The notes beneath the pieces are model-generated. The model was not told the origin of the DNA and made no database searches. It worked only from the letters and a program-made list of their open reading frames with translations. This document shows, one piece after another, positions 1 to 11,459 of a stretch of DNA of 30,614 nucleotides. Made by a program: the position numbers and the translations under genes. The DNA is from Eimeria necatrix (taxonomy: Eukaryota > Apicomplexa > Conoidasida > Eucoccidiorida > Eimeriidae). Position 1 is the first letter of the stretch, and each line of letters begins with the position of its first letter. The stretch covers positions 1-30,614 of the forward strand of contig NW_013655364.1 of assembly GCF_000499385.1 (NCBI RefSeq), read 5' to 3'.

Positions 1-100
1 GGGATTGTCTCCATTTGCTTCTGTGGGGTGTCGATGGGGAAATATGCTTTTATGAATCTCTCACAAAGAGCGCAAGTTGCTGCGCGATGTAGGTAGACGC

Positions 101-1374
101 TAAACCCTAAACCCTAAACCCTAAACCCTAAACCCTAACTCTATCCTGCGTGTTCGCTCTCCGTGGTTCTCCGGCAAGGCTGCTGTCGTGAGCCTTTGGC
201 TGCCGACGTCTGAGAGTTCCCGCCCAATGTCTTGGGATTCAGGGTTTAGGGTTTAGGGTTTAGGGTTTAGGGTTTAGGGTTTGCGTCGCAGCGGTTTTTG
301 GGGCGCTCGCGCTGCTGTCGGAATGCCTCTCTTTTGTCTTTCTTGGCCTCGCCCCCTTTTCTTTCGATTTGCTGCCCCTCAAAGAAGCCTTTTTGTTTCT
401 TTCGGGCGGTGCTGCTGCAGTTGTAGCCGCACGGTACCCCAAACCCTAAACCCTAAACCCTAAACCCTAAACCCTAGACGGGACTCAAGCCCTCAACCCG
501 CTCCCCCACAGCGAGCACAAGGCAATTTTGACCCCAGAAATCCGTCCCCTGTTGCTACGCACTTGAGCCCTCACCGACTGGAGTAGGGTTTAGGGTTTAG
601 GGTTTAGGGTTTAGGGTTTAGGGTTTTGGGGTTTGCAGGGCGCTGAGCGTGTACTTAATTTGCTTCCTGATGAACTTCTTTAGAGGCCGCAAGCGGCTGT
701 CTTTGAAGGAGCAGCACGCGGTGGCTCTTTGCGGGCTGAGGGGTACAGTCGGTGGGCACAAACCCTAAACCCTAAACCCTAAACCCTAGACCCCAGTGAG
801 GAAGGGGCTGCGTGGGCGTTCCTTCGCTCTGCCTCATCGCCGTGCCAGTTCAAGATCTAGGGTTTAGGGTTTAGGACCTTGGCTTTCGTTTTGACCCGAA
901 GTGTGGGGTCTTGGCCAGGAGCTAGGGTTTGGGGTTTAGGGTTTAGGGTTTAGCGTTTTTGCGTGCAGCCTTTGCGCTGGCGGAAAGGGCTCAGCATGAC
1001 TTTGGGGGCCGAGAGGGACAGGCCATCCTGACGTTCACTTTAGTAGTGTGTCTGTCGTCAGTGCTTCTGTTGAGTAAGATTAGGGTTTAGGGTTTAGGGT
1101 TTAGGGTTTAGGGTTTAGGGTTTGTAGGGCTTGAGCCTGGGAGCCAGCGGCACATTGACTCTTGATTCGTCCGCCCTCCTGCTTGGCGTTATTTCGCGGA
1201 GAAGGCAACTTCAAAAGCTAGGGTTTAGGGTTTAGGGTTTAGGGTTTAGGGTTTAGGGTTTGGGCGTCTTTGGCACAGCGCCGGCGCTGTTGTTCGCGCT
1301 GCGGCCTCTGGGGGTTTTCGCGGACGACTTTGAAGAAGCTGACGGAGCTGCTGCTGCTGGGGAGCTGCCGCTGC

Positions 1375-1419
<45 letters not shown>

Positions 1420-1792
1420 GGCCAGCAGAGCTGACCAACCAGCAGCAGCAGCAGCAGCAGAGGAGCGTCTGGTGTAAAAACAACTGCTGCGAATACCTGC
1501 GGCGACGGCTGCGTCTGCTGGATCGAAAGTGTGTCTTAAGAAAAGAGGTTTAGGGTTTAGGGTTTAGGGTTTAGGGTTCAGAATTAGGGTTTAGGATGTG
1601 GGGTTCACAATAAGGTTTCAGGGTTTTGGCCTACAACTAGGGTTTAGGGTTTAGGACTCAGAATTAGGGTTTCTTTTCTAGAACAAGGGTTTCGCGCCTA
1701 GGGTTTAGGGCGAGGCTTTTGTTTCCCCATTTGTTAGGATTTCTTCAGTTAATCCAGCTGCCTACAATTTAGGGTTTAGGGTTTAGGGTTTG
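101..1792. repeat. Block of interstitial telomere-like tracts
   Basis: Heptamer tracts of the AAACCCT/TTTAGGG telomere type are separated by 60-180 bp of unrelated sequence. On the + strand they read AAACCCT at 101-138, 439-476 and 760-789, and TTTAGGG at 241-282, 584-627, 857-875, 923-953, 1079-1124, 1219-1261 and 1768-1792; 1547-1715 holds a degenerate TTTAGGG-like stretch. The first six alternate in orientation, which a true chromosome end would not do. No gene is supported among them; the short spacers show no recognisable protein segment. Such tracts are a known trait of Eimeria repeat-rich segments. Confidence 0.93.
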
Positions 1793-1816
1793 GGGCTGCT
1801 GCTGCTGCTGGGGTGT

Positions 1817-2134
1817 ATGTACAGCTACCTGACGCCCTTTTTCGCAAGTCCCTTGAGACCTCGTGGGCGGCCGGGAGAAGCAGCAGTTGAGCTGCAGCAG
1901 CTAACTGCAGAAGAGAAGCAGCAGCAGCAACAGCAGCAGCAGCAACAGCAGCAGCAGCAACAGCAGCAACAGCAGCAGCAGCAGCAGTTGCCGCTGCAGC
2001 GACGACGGGGCCATGAGGTGTATCTACATCTTCCGCAAGCCACAGAAGCTGAGGGGCCTCTTGCTGCTGAAGATTTGGCTATTGGCGAGCCGCTGCAGCA
2101 GCAGAAGTCTCTGCCGCCGCAGCAGCAACATGAA

Positions 2135-2184
<50 letters not shown>

Positions 2185-2227
2185 CTCCGCTCTGTTCGAG
2201 CGGTTGGAAACGAAGCAACAGATGTAG
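1817..2227 (+). CDS. Doubtful Gln-rich open frame, unrecognised
   Basis: An ATG at 1817 opens a 136-codon frame ending at TAG 2225-2227. About 40 percent is poly-Gln from (CAG)n at 1916-1987 and 2140-2181. The parts between the runs look more protein-like than most frames here, for example the Glu/Ala-rich stretch around 2030-2100 that includes GHEVYLHLPQATEAEGP. I do not recognise a family. The ATG lies inside an imperfect GTGTATGTACAG element and a second imperfect element (2018-2029) is within the frame, so the reading may be chance openness over repeats. It could be an exon of an unresolved gene; I consider non-coding more likely. Confidence 0.2.
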
Positions 2228-2501
2228 CAGCAGCTTTTGCTGCAGCAGCTTGCTTTTCCGCTGCAGCACACAGCTGAGAGGTTTGAGCAGCAGCAGCAGT
2301 TGCTGCTGCTGCCGTTTTTGCTGCTGTTGTTGCTGCCGTTTTTGCTGCTTTTGCTGCTGCTGCTGCAGCCCGTGCCTTCGGGCGATCAGCTCTCAGCCCC
2401 TTTTGCATTGCGCCCACAAGCAGCGGCAGCAGCAGCAACAGCAGCTGCTGCAGCAGCAGCAGTTGCTGCTGCTGCTGATGGGCACTTGCACTTCACTTTT
2501 C

Positions 2502-2517
2502 AGGTGTACGTACACCT
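2502..2517. repeat. Palindromic element, perfect 16 bp
   Basis: AGGTGTACGTACACCT is a perfect inverted repeat with no loop, a copy of the dispersed GTGT-N4-ACAC family. It lies in CAG/CTG-rich DNA upstream of the dynamin gene. A second copy with core CTGT follows at 2562-2573. Confidence 0.85.
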
Positions 2518-2561
2518 CATTCTCGGGCCGGAGCAGCCAGCAGCAAGAGCGCTGCGCTGCA

Positions 2562-2573
2562 GTGTCTGTACAC
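2562..2573. repeat. GTGT-N4-ACAC element (core CTGT)
   Basis: GTGTCTGTACAC, flanked by A and T that extend the arms by one base each. The core CTGT is the reverse complement of the ACAG core found in three other copies. Confidence 0.75.
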
Positions 2574-2633
2574 TCCAAGATGGCCCCATTTTGTATTATT
2601 ACTTTCCTTTTTTCGTCTTTAGTTTTCTATTCT

Positions 2634-2672
<39 letters not shown>

Positions 2673-4296
2673 CTGAAGTCCAACATTCTTTTGCTGCCGA
2701 TCCCAAACTCGGGGGGCTGGCTGCTTGCTGCTGCTGCCCAGAACTAAGATATAGAACTGCCGTTGCTGCTGCAGCAGCTGCTGAGCAGCAGCTGCTGCCT
2801 GCTGCAGCAGCAGCTGCTGCTGCCACGTGCAGTGGTTTTTGCTGCGCTGCGCTACAGCTTCGGCACTGTGGGGAGTGAAGGGCCCTTCTGTCCTGAGCTT
2901 TGCTGCTGCCGCGCTGTTGCTGCTGCTGTTGTTGCTGCTGCTGCTGCTGCTGCGGCTTTCACTTGCGGCGGCCAGCAGCACTCCACAGCTTGCTGCAGCC
3001 TAAACCCTAAACCCTAAACCCTAAACCCTAGGCCTGCCCAGAGGGAAGACCCCACAGGGCAGCCCCAGCAGCAGCACAAGTTTGCTGATTTTGTTTTTCT
3101 ATTTGCTGCTTCTGTTCGGCCGTCTAGTTTGTTTGAAGCTGCTGCTGCGCAGGAGCTTGTTTGCTGCAGCTGTGCATGCACAGCTGCTGCTGCTGCTGTT
3201 ACATCTACTGCTGCAGACGCAGCGGCAGCGGAAGGCCTGCTGCAGCTGCTGCGGCAGCTGCTGCTGCTGCAGCAGCAGCTGCAGCAGGGCTGCGGGCGAC
3301 GGCGCTCTCTTGGAAGCAGCGCAGCAGCCAGAGTCCTCAAGCTGCTCCTCTTGAATGGTCTGAGGCAGCGGAAGCGAGGCAGCAGCAGCAGAGCAGCAGC
3401 AGCGAGTCAGCAGCAGCAGCAGAGCAGCAGCAGCGAGTCAGCAGCAGCAGCAGGACTGCCGACTAGTTGTGTCGTGGCTGCAGTGGGGTGAATTTGCCAA
3501 GACACAGCCGAGGCGCTGCGGCGGGCTGCTGACAGCAGCAGCAGCAGCAGCAGCAGCAGCAAGCTCTTGTTATTGGCGGGTCTTGCTCGAGACTAAATTT
3601 GAAAACAAATAAAGTGGAACAAATTTCTGCGAAGTAATAAAACGAAGTGTTTAGCAAAAGGTGAGCGGCTGCAGCCTCGGCTGCATGAGAGCATCGCCTG
3701 CTGCGCTGCTGCTGCTGCTGCTGAGACCGCCAGCCAGCAAACTAAAATAAAGGCGGAGGCCGAAAAGAATAAGAAAAGGAAGTCAAATGAATTAAAAAAG
3801 CGCGAAAGATAGCGGGCCTTTTGCTGCAGACAAGTTTTAAATAAGTGGAGTGAGAGCAGCAGAGGCGCCTGCTGCGTTCAGCGCTGCGGTGTACGGACAG
3901 CTCGCGAAGATTGCGGTGTCAGGGGAGAAATTGAATTTGTCTTTTTGTGCAGAATTCAAAAAAGTCAAAAGGGCTGAAGAGGCATTTGTTTTTTCTTTTG
4001 GTTTGCTTCCTTTTGGCCCTCGCGGCTGCGCGCCGGCTGCTGCTCACAGCCTGCGTCTGCTGCTGCTTCCCGTGTCATCTTCTTTCTTTCTTGCTTCCGA
4101 CTTGTTCTTTTTTTTGAATTTCTGAGTTGTCTTTGGCGCTGCGGCGCCTCTGCAGTCTTTGTGCCCGTCGTTGTGCTGCGGCGGCTCGCCGCGGCGCCCT
4201 GCTGCTGCCGCTGCCGCTGCCGCTGCCGCTGCTGCTGCTGCTGCTGCTGCTGCGCTGCTGCCTCTTCCCCTTGACTTCTGCTGCTCCTGCCCCACA

Positions 4297-4426
4297 ATGG
4301 AACACCTCAGCGGCCCCCAAATGGCCTCCGAGACCGCCAGCACTGCCAGCGGCGACGGCAGCAAACTCGAGTCTCAGATGTACCACCAGCTGCGCAAGCT
4401 GATCAACGTGGTGGTAGGTCCCTGCT

Positions 4427-4462
<36 letters not shown>

Positions 4463-5196
4463 GCGGCTGCAGCAGCAGCAGCAGCTGCCGCCGCCGCAGC
4501 AGCAGCAGCAACTGCAGCAGGGGCTGCTGCTGCTTTCCACCGCGGCTCTTCCCAGTTTGACCGTGGTCTCGCCAGCTGCTGCAGCAGCAGCAGCTGCTGC
4601 TGCTGCTGTGCTGCTGCTGCTGGTCCTTTCTGCTTCCCGACAAAACCCGCGGCCCCTTCTGGAGGCCCCTGGGGTGTACAGACACCGGGGGCCCTCCGGA
4701 GGTGTCCATACACCTGACGCCCGCGGCGCTTCTTGCTGCAGTTTTGCGTCCCTCCCGTTGCTGCTGCTGCTGCTGCTGCTGCTGCTCTGAGTGGCCTTGC
4801 AGCTGCTGCTGTTTGCTGCTGCAGGATGAGCTGCGGGACTGCGGAGTGCAGCAGTGGATTCAGCTGCCAAGGATTTGCGTCTTGGGGACACAATCAGCAG
4901 GTAAGCATTTTTCGTTTTTAAAACTTCTTTCCTTTTATCCATTTGCTTCTCTCTTGCTGCTGCTGCAGCAGCAGAGTTGCTGCTGCAGCAGCAGAGGTGC
5001 TGCCGCTGCAGCAGCAGACACGCGATCTCCACTCGCCGTCGCTCCCAATGCCCCCCTGCTGCTGCAGGGAAAAGCTCTGTTTTGGAGGCTATTGTGGGGG
5101 TGGACTTTCTGCCCAGAGGCGACGGCGTTGTCACCCGCAGGCCGCTGGAGCTGCGGCTGGTGCATCTTCCCGAGTGTACGTACACCCCACGGCCCG

Positions 5197-5232
<36 letters not shown>

Positions 5233-5345
5233 GGGTAGCAGCAGCAGCAGGTGCAGGTGCAGGCTGCGGCAGCTGCTGCGGGTGCTGCCGCGGCGCGCGC
5301 CGCGAGTGGGCGCGCTCGACGCTGCTTTCCATGGGTCGATTCGCC

Positions 5346-5392
<47 letters not shown>

Positions 5393-5518
5393 AGCTGAGC
5401 ACTCTCCGGAAGAAGCCTTCGCGGTTTTCGACTCTGCGAAGGACAAGAAGTTTCGAAACTTCGATGAAGTCCGGAGAGAAATAGAGCGCCTCACGGACGA
5501 GGTCGCAGGTCAGAGCCT

Positions 5519-5580
<62 letters not shown>

Positions 5581-5685
5581 TGCCTCACGCGACTGCGTTT
5601 TGCTGCTGCGGCATCCCGCTGCCTCCTCGCCGCGCGCGCCCTGCGCACCCGGCGCTGCGCCGCAGTCCCGCATCACCCTCGCCGC

Positions 5686-5754
<69 letters not shown>

Positions 5755-5926
5755 AGCTGGAAGAACAAAGGCATAGTGGACTCGCCCATAGTCCTCACAG
5801 TCTACGCCACCAGGTGCCCCGACTTGTCCTTAATTGACCTTCCCGGAATCACTCGAGTGCCCCTCAAAGGCAGCGACCAGTCCGACGACATCGAGGCCCT
5901 CACCAGGCCCGCATCACCCTCGCCGC

Positions 5927-5992
<66 letters not shown>

Positions 5993-7028
5993 AGGGAAGA
6001 ACAAAGGCATAGTGGACTCGCCCATAGTCCTCACAGTCTACGCCACCAGGTGCCCCGACTTGTCCTTAATTGACCTTCCCGGAATCACTCGAGTGCCCCT
6101 CAAAGGCAGCGACCAGTCCGACGACATCGAGGCCCTCACCAGGCAAATGGCTCTCAGGCAAGTACCCTTTACAGGGGCCCCAGGGGCCCCCAGGGGCCCC
6201 CAGGGGCCCCCAGGGGTCCTTTGGGGGGGCCTCTAGCTTCGTTTCAGAATGGCTCTGTGTAGAAATGCTAAGGTTTTGGTGCTTCTAGTTCAAGTGGATA
6301 TGCAAGGATGCTTTGTTGCTGCTGCTGCTGCTGCTACTGCTGCTGTTGCTGCATTAATAGAGGGGTTCACCCCGGGGGTTGCCTACGGACTTACTGCCGC
6401 AAAAAAACCCCCAAAACTGGACGACGAGTCAAACGACGACGACAACGACGACGTGCTGCTGCTGCTGTTTGCTGCAGATACGCAGCGGACCCGCGGACAA
6501 TCATCTTGGCGGTTTTGCCTGCGAACGCGGGTGCGTCATTTGGCAGCAACGAATCAGCTGAATCAGATGCTTAAATTAAGTGATTGAACTGACTAATTAA
6601 ATTAATTAATTGAATTGATTAATTAAATTAATTATTTAAATTAAATTAACAACTTAAAGGAGCTGAAGCCGAGTCATCTGCTGCGCCAAAGCGGCACGTC
6701 TGAGGTGTACAGACAGCTGCACGGGCGGTCCGTGGGAGTTCGGATTTTTTCGGTTTTTCGTTTTTAGTGGAATTAAAAGTTGAAATAAATAAAAACTGAG
6801 TTTATTTAAGAATATTAAATGAAAAATGGAAGCAAAATGAACTCCTTTTTGCCCTTTTCCGCCAGATATGTCCACTTCCGACGCGCTGCAGTTGGCCCGC
6901 CGCGTGGACCCGCGGGGTGTACGTACAATTGGAGTTATTACAAAAGTCGATTTAATGGACAGCGGAACTGATGCATGCAAAATGCTGCTGGGAGAAGAGA
7001 TTCCCCTCAGACTTGGATACACAGGCCA

Positions 7029-7077
<49 letters not shown>

Positions 7078-7274
7078 TTGCTGGTTGTGGCGGTGGTGCT
7101 GCTGCTGCAGCTGCAGGGTTGCTGCTGCTGCCGCGCTGCTACTGCTGCCGCTGCAGTGCTGCTCTTGCCGCTTGCTGCAGCTGCAGGGTTGCTGCTGCTG
7201 CCGCGCTGCTACTGCTGCCGCTGCAGTGCTGCTCTTGCCGCTGCTGCTGCTGCTGCTGCTGCTGACAGCCGCTC

Positions 7275-7311
<37 letters not shown>

Positions 7312-7578
7312 AGGCGTGAAGAACCGCTCGCAGGCGGACATAAAGGCGGGGAAAAGTGTGCAGCGGTGTCTGGAAGAAGAGCGGCAGTACTTCAAGAGCC
7401 ACGGGGTGTATGGACACATGGGGCAGCAGTACTGGGGCATTCCTTCTTTGGTGGAAAAACTCACAAGAGTTCTTTTTCTCCACATCAAACATGTTCTTCC
7501 CGAAATCCGAAAAGAAATCCAAACCAAGGCCAGGACTGTCCAGACCCGCATCCAGGAGCTCGGCGAGGTGGGACGCCC

Positions 7579-7620
<42 letters not shown>

Positions 7621-7758
7621 GCAGCAGCAGCAGCGGCAGCTTTGGAGCGTTAAGGGTTCTTTTAATAGAAAGCTTTGGGGCTTTTTGCTGCTGGCGCTCT
7701 GGGCTTTTCGCCCTCGGCTCTGGCTGCGCGGGGCCATCAAACGAATAATAATTAACCA

Positions 7759-7808
<50 letters not shown>

Positions 7809-7937
7809 AGGGAGTGCCTCTGGAGTCCCGCGACCGCGCGCAGCTGCTGTGGACGGCCATAACGGATTTTGTGGAAGTTATTAAAAGTGCCATTCGGGGC
7901 AAATACGACAAGCGCCTTCAGAAGTACTTCGACCAGG

Positions 7938-7984
<47 letters not shown>

Positions 7985-8131
7985 GTGCTGCTGCTGCTGC
8001 TGCTGCTGTGTGCGCTGCTGCTGGCGTTCCAAGCGCTCGCGCTGCTGCTGCTTGAGCTGGTGGCGTCGCCGCTGCCGCCGCGTCGCGTGGGCGCGGGCGG
8101 CGGCAGCTGCTGCTGCTGCTGCTGCTGCGCA

Positions 8132-8163
<32 letters not shown>

Positions 8164-8392
8164 AGGACCAGTGCCTGACCATTGGTTCGTGCATCCGGCA
8201 CGAGTACACGAGCTTGCTGGAGGAGTACTGCGAACGAAATATCTCCGAAGACATCACTGACAGTCAAATTGAAAATGCAATTCGATTGCATGAAGGAGAA
8301 TCTCTTCCGGGATTTCCTTCTCCTGACACTTTCGAACACCTCATTCTCCCCTACCTCAAGAAACTCTCGCCCCCCGTCATGGACTGCTTGGG

Positions 8393-8437
<45 letters not shown>

Positions 8438-8985
8438 GGTGGTGGTGGTGCTGCTGCTGCTGGGGTGGTGGTGGTGCTGCTGCTGCTGGGGGGGTGGTGC
8501 TGCTGCTGCTGCTGGGGTGGTGGTGGTGGTGCTGCTGCTGGGGTGGTGGTGCTGCTGCTGTTGCGGCGGTGGTGGTGGTGGTGCTGCTGCTGGGGTGGTG
8601 GTGCTGCTGCTACCGTGGTGCTGCTGCTGCGGTGGTGCTGCTGCTGCTGTGTTGCTGCTACGGATGCTGTGCTGCGGCTGCTGCTGCGGTGCTTCTGTCG
8701 CTTGCTGGGTGCAGCTGCTGCTGCTTCTGCTGGGGGAAGCAAGGGCTGCTGCTGCGTTGCCGCTGCTGCTCCCGCTGTTCCTGCTGCTGCTGCTGCTCCA
8801 GTTGCTGCTGCTGCTGCTCTATTTGCTGCTGTTGCTGTTCCAATTGCTGCTGCTGCTGCTGCTCCAGTTACTGCTGCTACTGCTCCAACTGCTGCCGCTG
8901 CTCCAGTTACTGCTGCTGCTGCTCCAGTTACTGCTGCTGCTGCTCCAGTTACTGTTGCTGCTGCCCGAATCACGCTCCTGCCCCA

Positions 8986-9020
<35 letters not shown>

Positions 9021-10006
9021 AGAGCGAGTGGCGCAGACGTTGGAGAGTCTTTCGCAGCGCGTGGCGGAAAGAGTGTTTTGTCGCTTTCCAGCTCTTGCTG
9101 AAAGAGTTTTGGAAATTTCTCAAGAAATTCTTTTGAGAGAAAAAGAAGCAACGAGAGACATTCTGCAGCACGACGTAGACGCAGAACTCGGATACCTCTT
9201 CACCAACGACGAACGGTGCGTCAGCAGCAGCAGCAGCTGCTGCTGCTGCTGCTGCTGCTGCGTCAGCAGCAGCAGCTGCTGCTGCTGGTGCGGTAGCAGC
9301 AGCAGCAGCAGCGGCAGCCGCAGCAGCGGGTGCTGGTGCGGCAGCAGCAGCAGCGGCGGCACGTTTGCACCGTCCGCCGCGGTCCAGGGGCTTGCTGCTG
9401 CTGCTGCTGCTGCTGCTGCATGAGGCTGCTGCTGCTCTTGGGGTTGGTGCTGCTGCTGTTGACGCTGTTGCTGCTGCTGCCGCTGCTGGGTGAGCGCGTC
9501 TGCAGGTATCTGCAGGACCACGGCACGATGATAACGCAGCAGCAGCTGACGCTGGAGCAGCTGCAGCAGCAGCAGCAGCTGCTGCAGCAGCACCAGCAGC
9601 TAGGCATTGGCCCGGACGGCAGGCCGCTGCAGCAGCCCACTCACGCCGAGAGGGCGCAGCAAATGCTGCAGCAAGTTCAAAGCCAAATGTCCACTTTGTG
9701 GGCAAGCAAAGACAAGAAGAGACCTGTCTACAGCGGTAATTTGCTGCTGCTGCTGCTGTCGGTGCTACTGCTGCTGCTGCTGCTGCTGTTGCTGCTGCTG
9801 ATGCTGTTGCTGCTGATGCTGTCTAATCGATGCTGCTGGTGCTAGTGCTGCTCCTGTGGCAGCGGGCGCAGCTGCGGGTTTAGCTGCTCTTGCTTTGGGT
9901 GCTGCTGCTGCTGCTGCTTGCTGCTGCTGCTGCTGCTGCCAGCAGTGATGGTCAGAAGTGTTATAGTTAGCTGGTGGACCAGCAGCGCAGCCACGAAGGG
10001 TCCTTA

Positions 10007-10042
<36 letters not shown>

Positions 10043-10125
10043 AGAACAATTCATCCAGGAGATCCGCCGGCGGCTGGACGCCTACTTCGGGCTGGTGCTG
10101 CACAATGTCAGGGACACAGTAAGTG

Positions 10126-10164
<39 letters not shown>

Positions 10165-10456
10165 ACAGAAGGAGAAAGGGGTAGACAGCAAGAGACAATA
10201 GAGAAGCAGAAGACACAAAGAGGCACGCACAGCTCAAGAGAGAAACGCACGCAGCATCCGCGGCTTATTCCTGCTGCTGCTGCTGCTCTGCTGCTGCTCT
10301 GCTGCTGCTCTGCTGCTGCTCTGCTGCTGCTGCTGCAGGTGCCAAAGAAGATTGGCTTTTTCTTGGTTCGGCAGCTGCAGGACAAGTTGCAGTTTGAGCT
10401 TTACAACAAACTGAACGACGAGCAGCTCTTTTCGTCGCTACTGGGGGAGGTGCTTG

Positions 10457-10497
<41 letters not shown>

Positions 10498-10636
10498 GGT
10501 GTTAATTCTTATCCCTTTTTGTTTTATTTCTCTTTCCTCAATTTCCTGCCTCGAGTTATCTTCTTTTGCTGTTTGCTTCTTCGCTGCTGCATGCGAGAGC
10601 CGCTGACTATCATAGTGCCCGTTTTATGTATTCTGC

Positions 10637-10674
<38 letters not shown>

Positions 10675-10974
10675 TGCTGCTGCAGCCCTCGCACATTGTG
10701 GAGGAAAGGCGCGCGCTGACGTCTCAGCTGAACACCTTGAAGAAGGCAGCGGCGGTGCTGCAGCGGGACCCGCAAATTGCAGGTTAGACTCTGCTGCTGC
10801 TGTTGCTGCTGTTGCTGCTGCAGCTTTTGCTGCTGCTGCCTTTGCTGCTGATCCTTGTGCCTTTGCTGCTGGTGCTGCTTTCGCTGCTGCTGCTGCTCCT
10901 TTTCGTGATTGCGTGTTCCCCTCCTTGCGTCAGCAACTGAGTTACATCGCGCTGCGACTATCTTTGCTGCTGCT

Positions 10975-11008
<34 letters not shown>

Positions 11009-11424
11009 CCCTTAACTTTGACACCATTGACGCCATGTTTGACTCGGACCTGCGGGAGCTGCAGCGGGCAGCACCCAAGCAGCAGCAGCAGCAGCAGCTG
11101 GGCGTTTCGCTGACTTCTGGAGGCCCGCAGCAGCGGCTGCCCGCGCAGCAGCAGCAGCAAGCTCGCCAGCAGCAGCAGCAGCAGCAGCAACTTATGAGGC
11201 AGCAGCCGGGAACAAGCAGACTTTCCAACGGGCCGCCGCCTCCCCGTAAGCTTCATGCATTTAGGGTTTAGGGTTTAGGGTTTAGGGTTTAGGGTTTAGG
11301 CTCGAGGCGTCAAAGCCTATAGAGGCGAGAAGCACCCGGCGCTTCTACAGCTGTTTTCGCTTGCCAGCACAAGCGCTGCTGCCGCTGTTACATTTGCTGC
11401 TGCTGCTGTTGCTGCTGCTGCTGT

Positions 11425-11459
<35 letters not shown>

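Larger units (their letters stand above)
1320..3570. repeat. CAG/CTG trinucleotide-repeat rich intergenic DNA
   Basis: Runs of CAG on the + strand (1374-1419, 1440-1461, 1916-1987, 2140-2181, 3535-3561) alternate with runs of CTG (2635-2670, 2934-2952). They open long frames of poly-Ala, Leu, Ser, Cys or Gln on both strands, which is expected of any pure trinucleotide run and is not evidence of coding. A telomere-like AAACCCT tract sits at 3001-3031. A 31-bp unit is duplicated at 3391-3452. From 3571 to 4296 the sequence is less repetitive, with a short AT-rich patch at 3595-3660 and no recognisable exon; it should contain the upstream region of the dynamin gene, but I see no clear promoter motif. 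Confidence 0.85.

Noticed and set aside
1..1800. True chromosome end (telomere) at the left
   Set aside because: Tracts are short, separated by unique DNA and in alternating orientations, and the window does not begin with them.
2013..2878. Overlapping frames of 200-240 codons near the left end
   Set aside because: They are poly-Ser, Cys, Leu or Ala frames over the same CAG/CTG DNA in different phases and no one of them has a conserved segment.
6971..8260. A 429-codon open frame on the + strand
   Set aside because: It runs through three dynamin introns made of CTG repeats; the conserved dynamin segments lie in several frames and need splicing. The length comes from repeats without stop codons.
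8377..9705. A 442-codon open frame on the - strand rich in Ala, Ser and Gln
   Set aside because: It is antisense to dynamin intron 10 and exons 11-12 and is composed of CAG-derived homopolymers with no recognisable domain.
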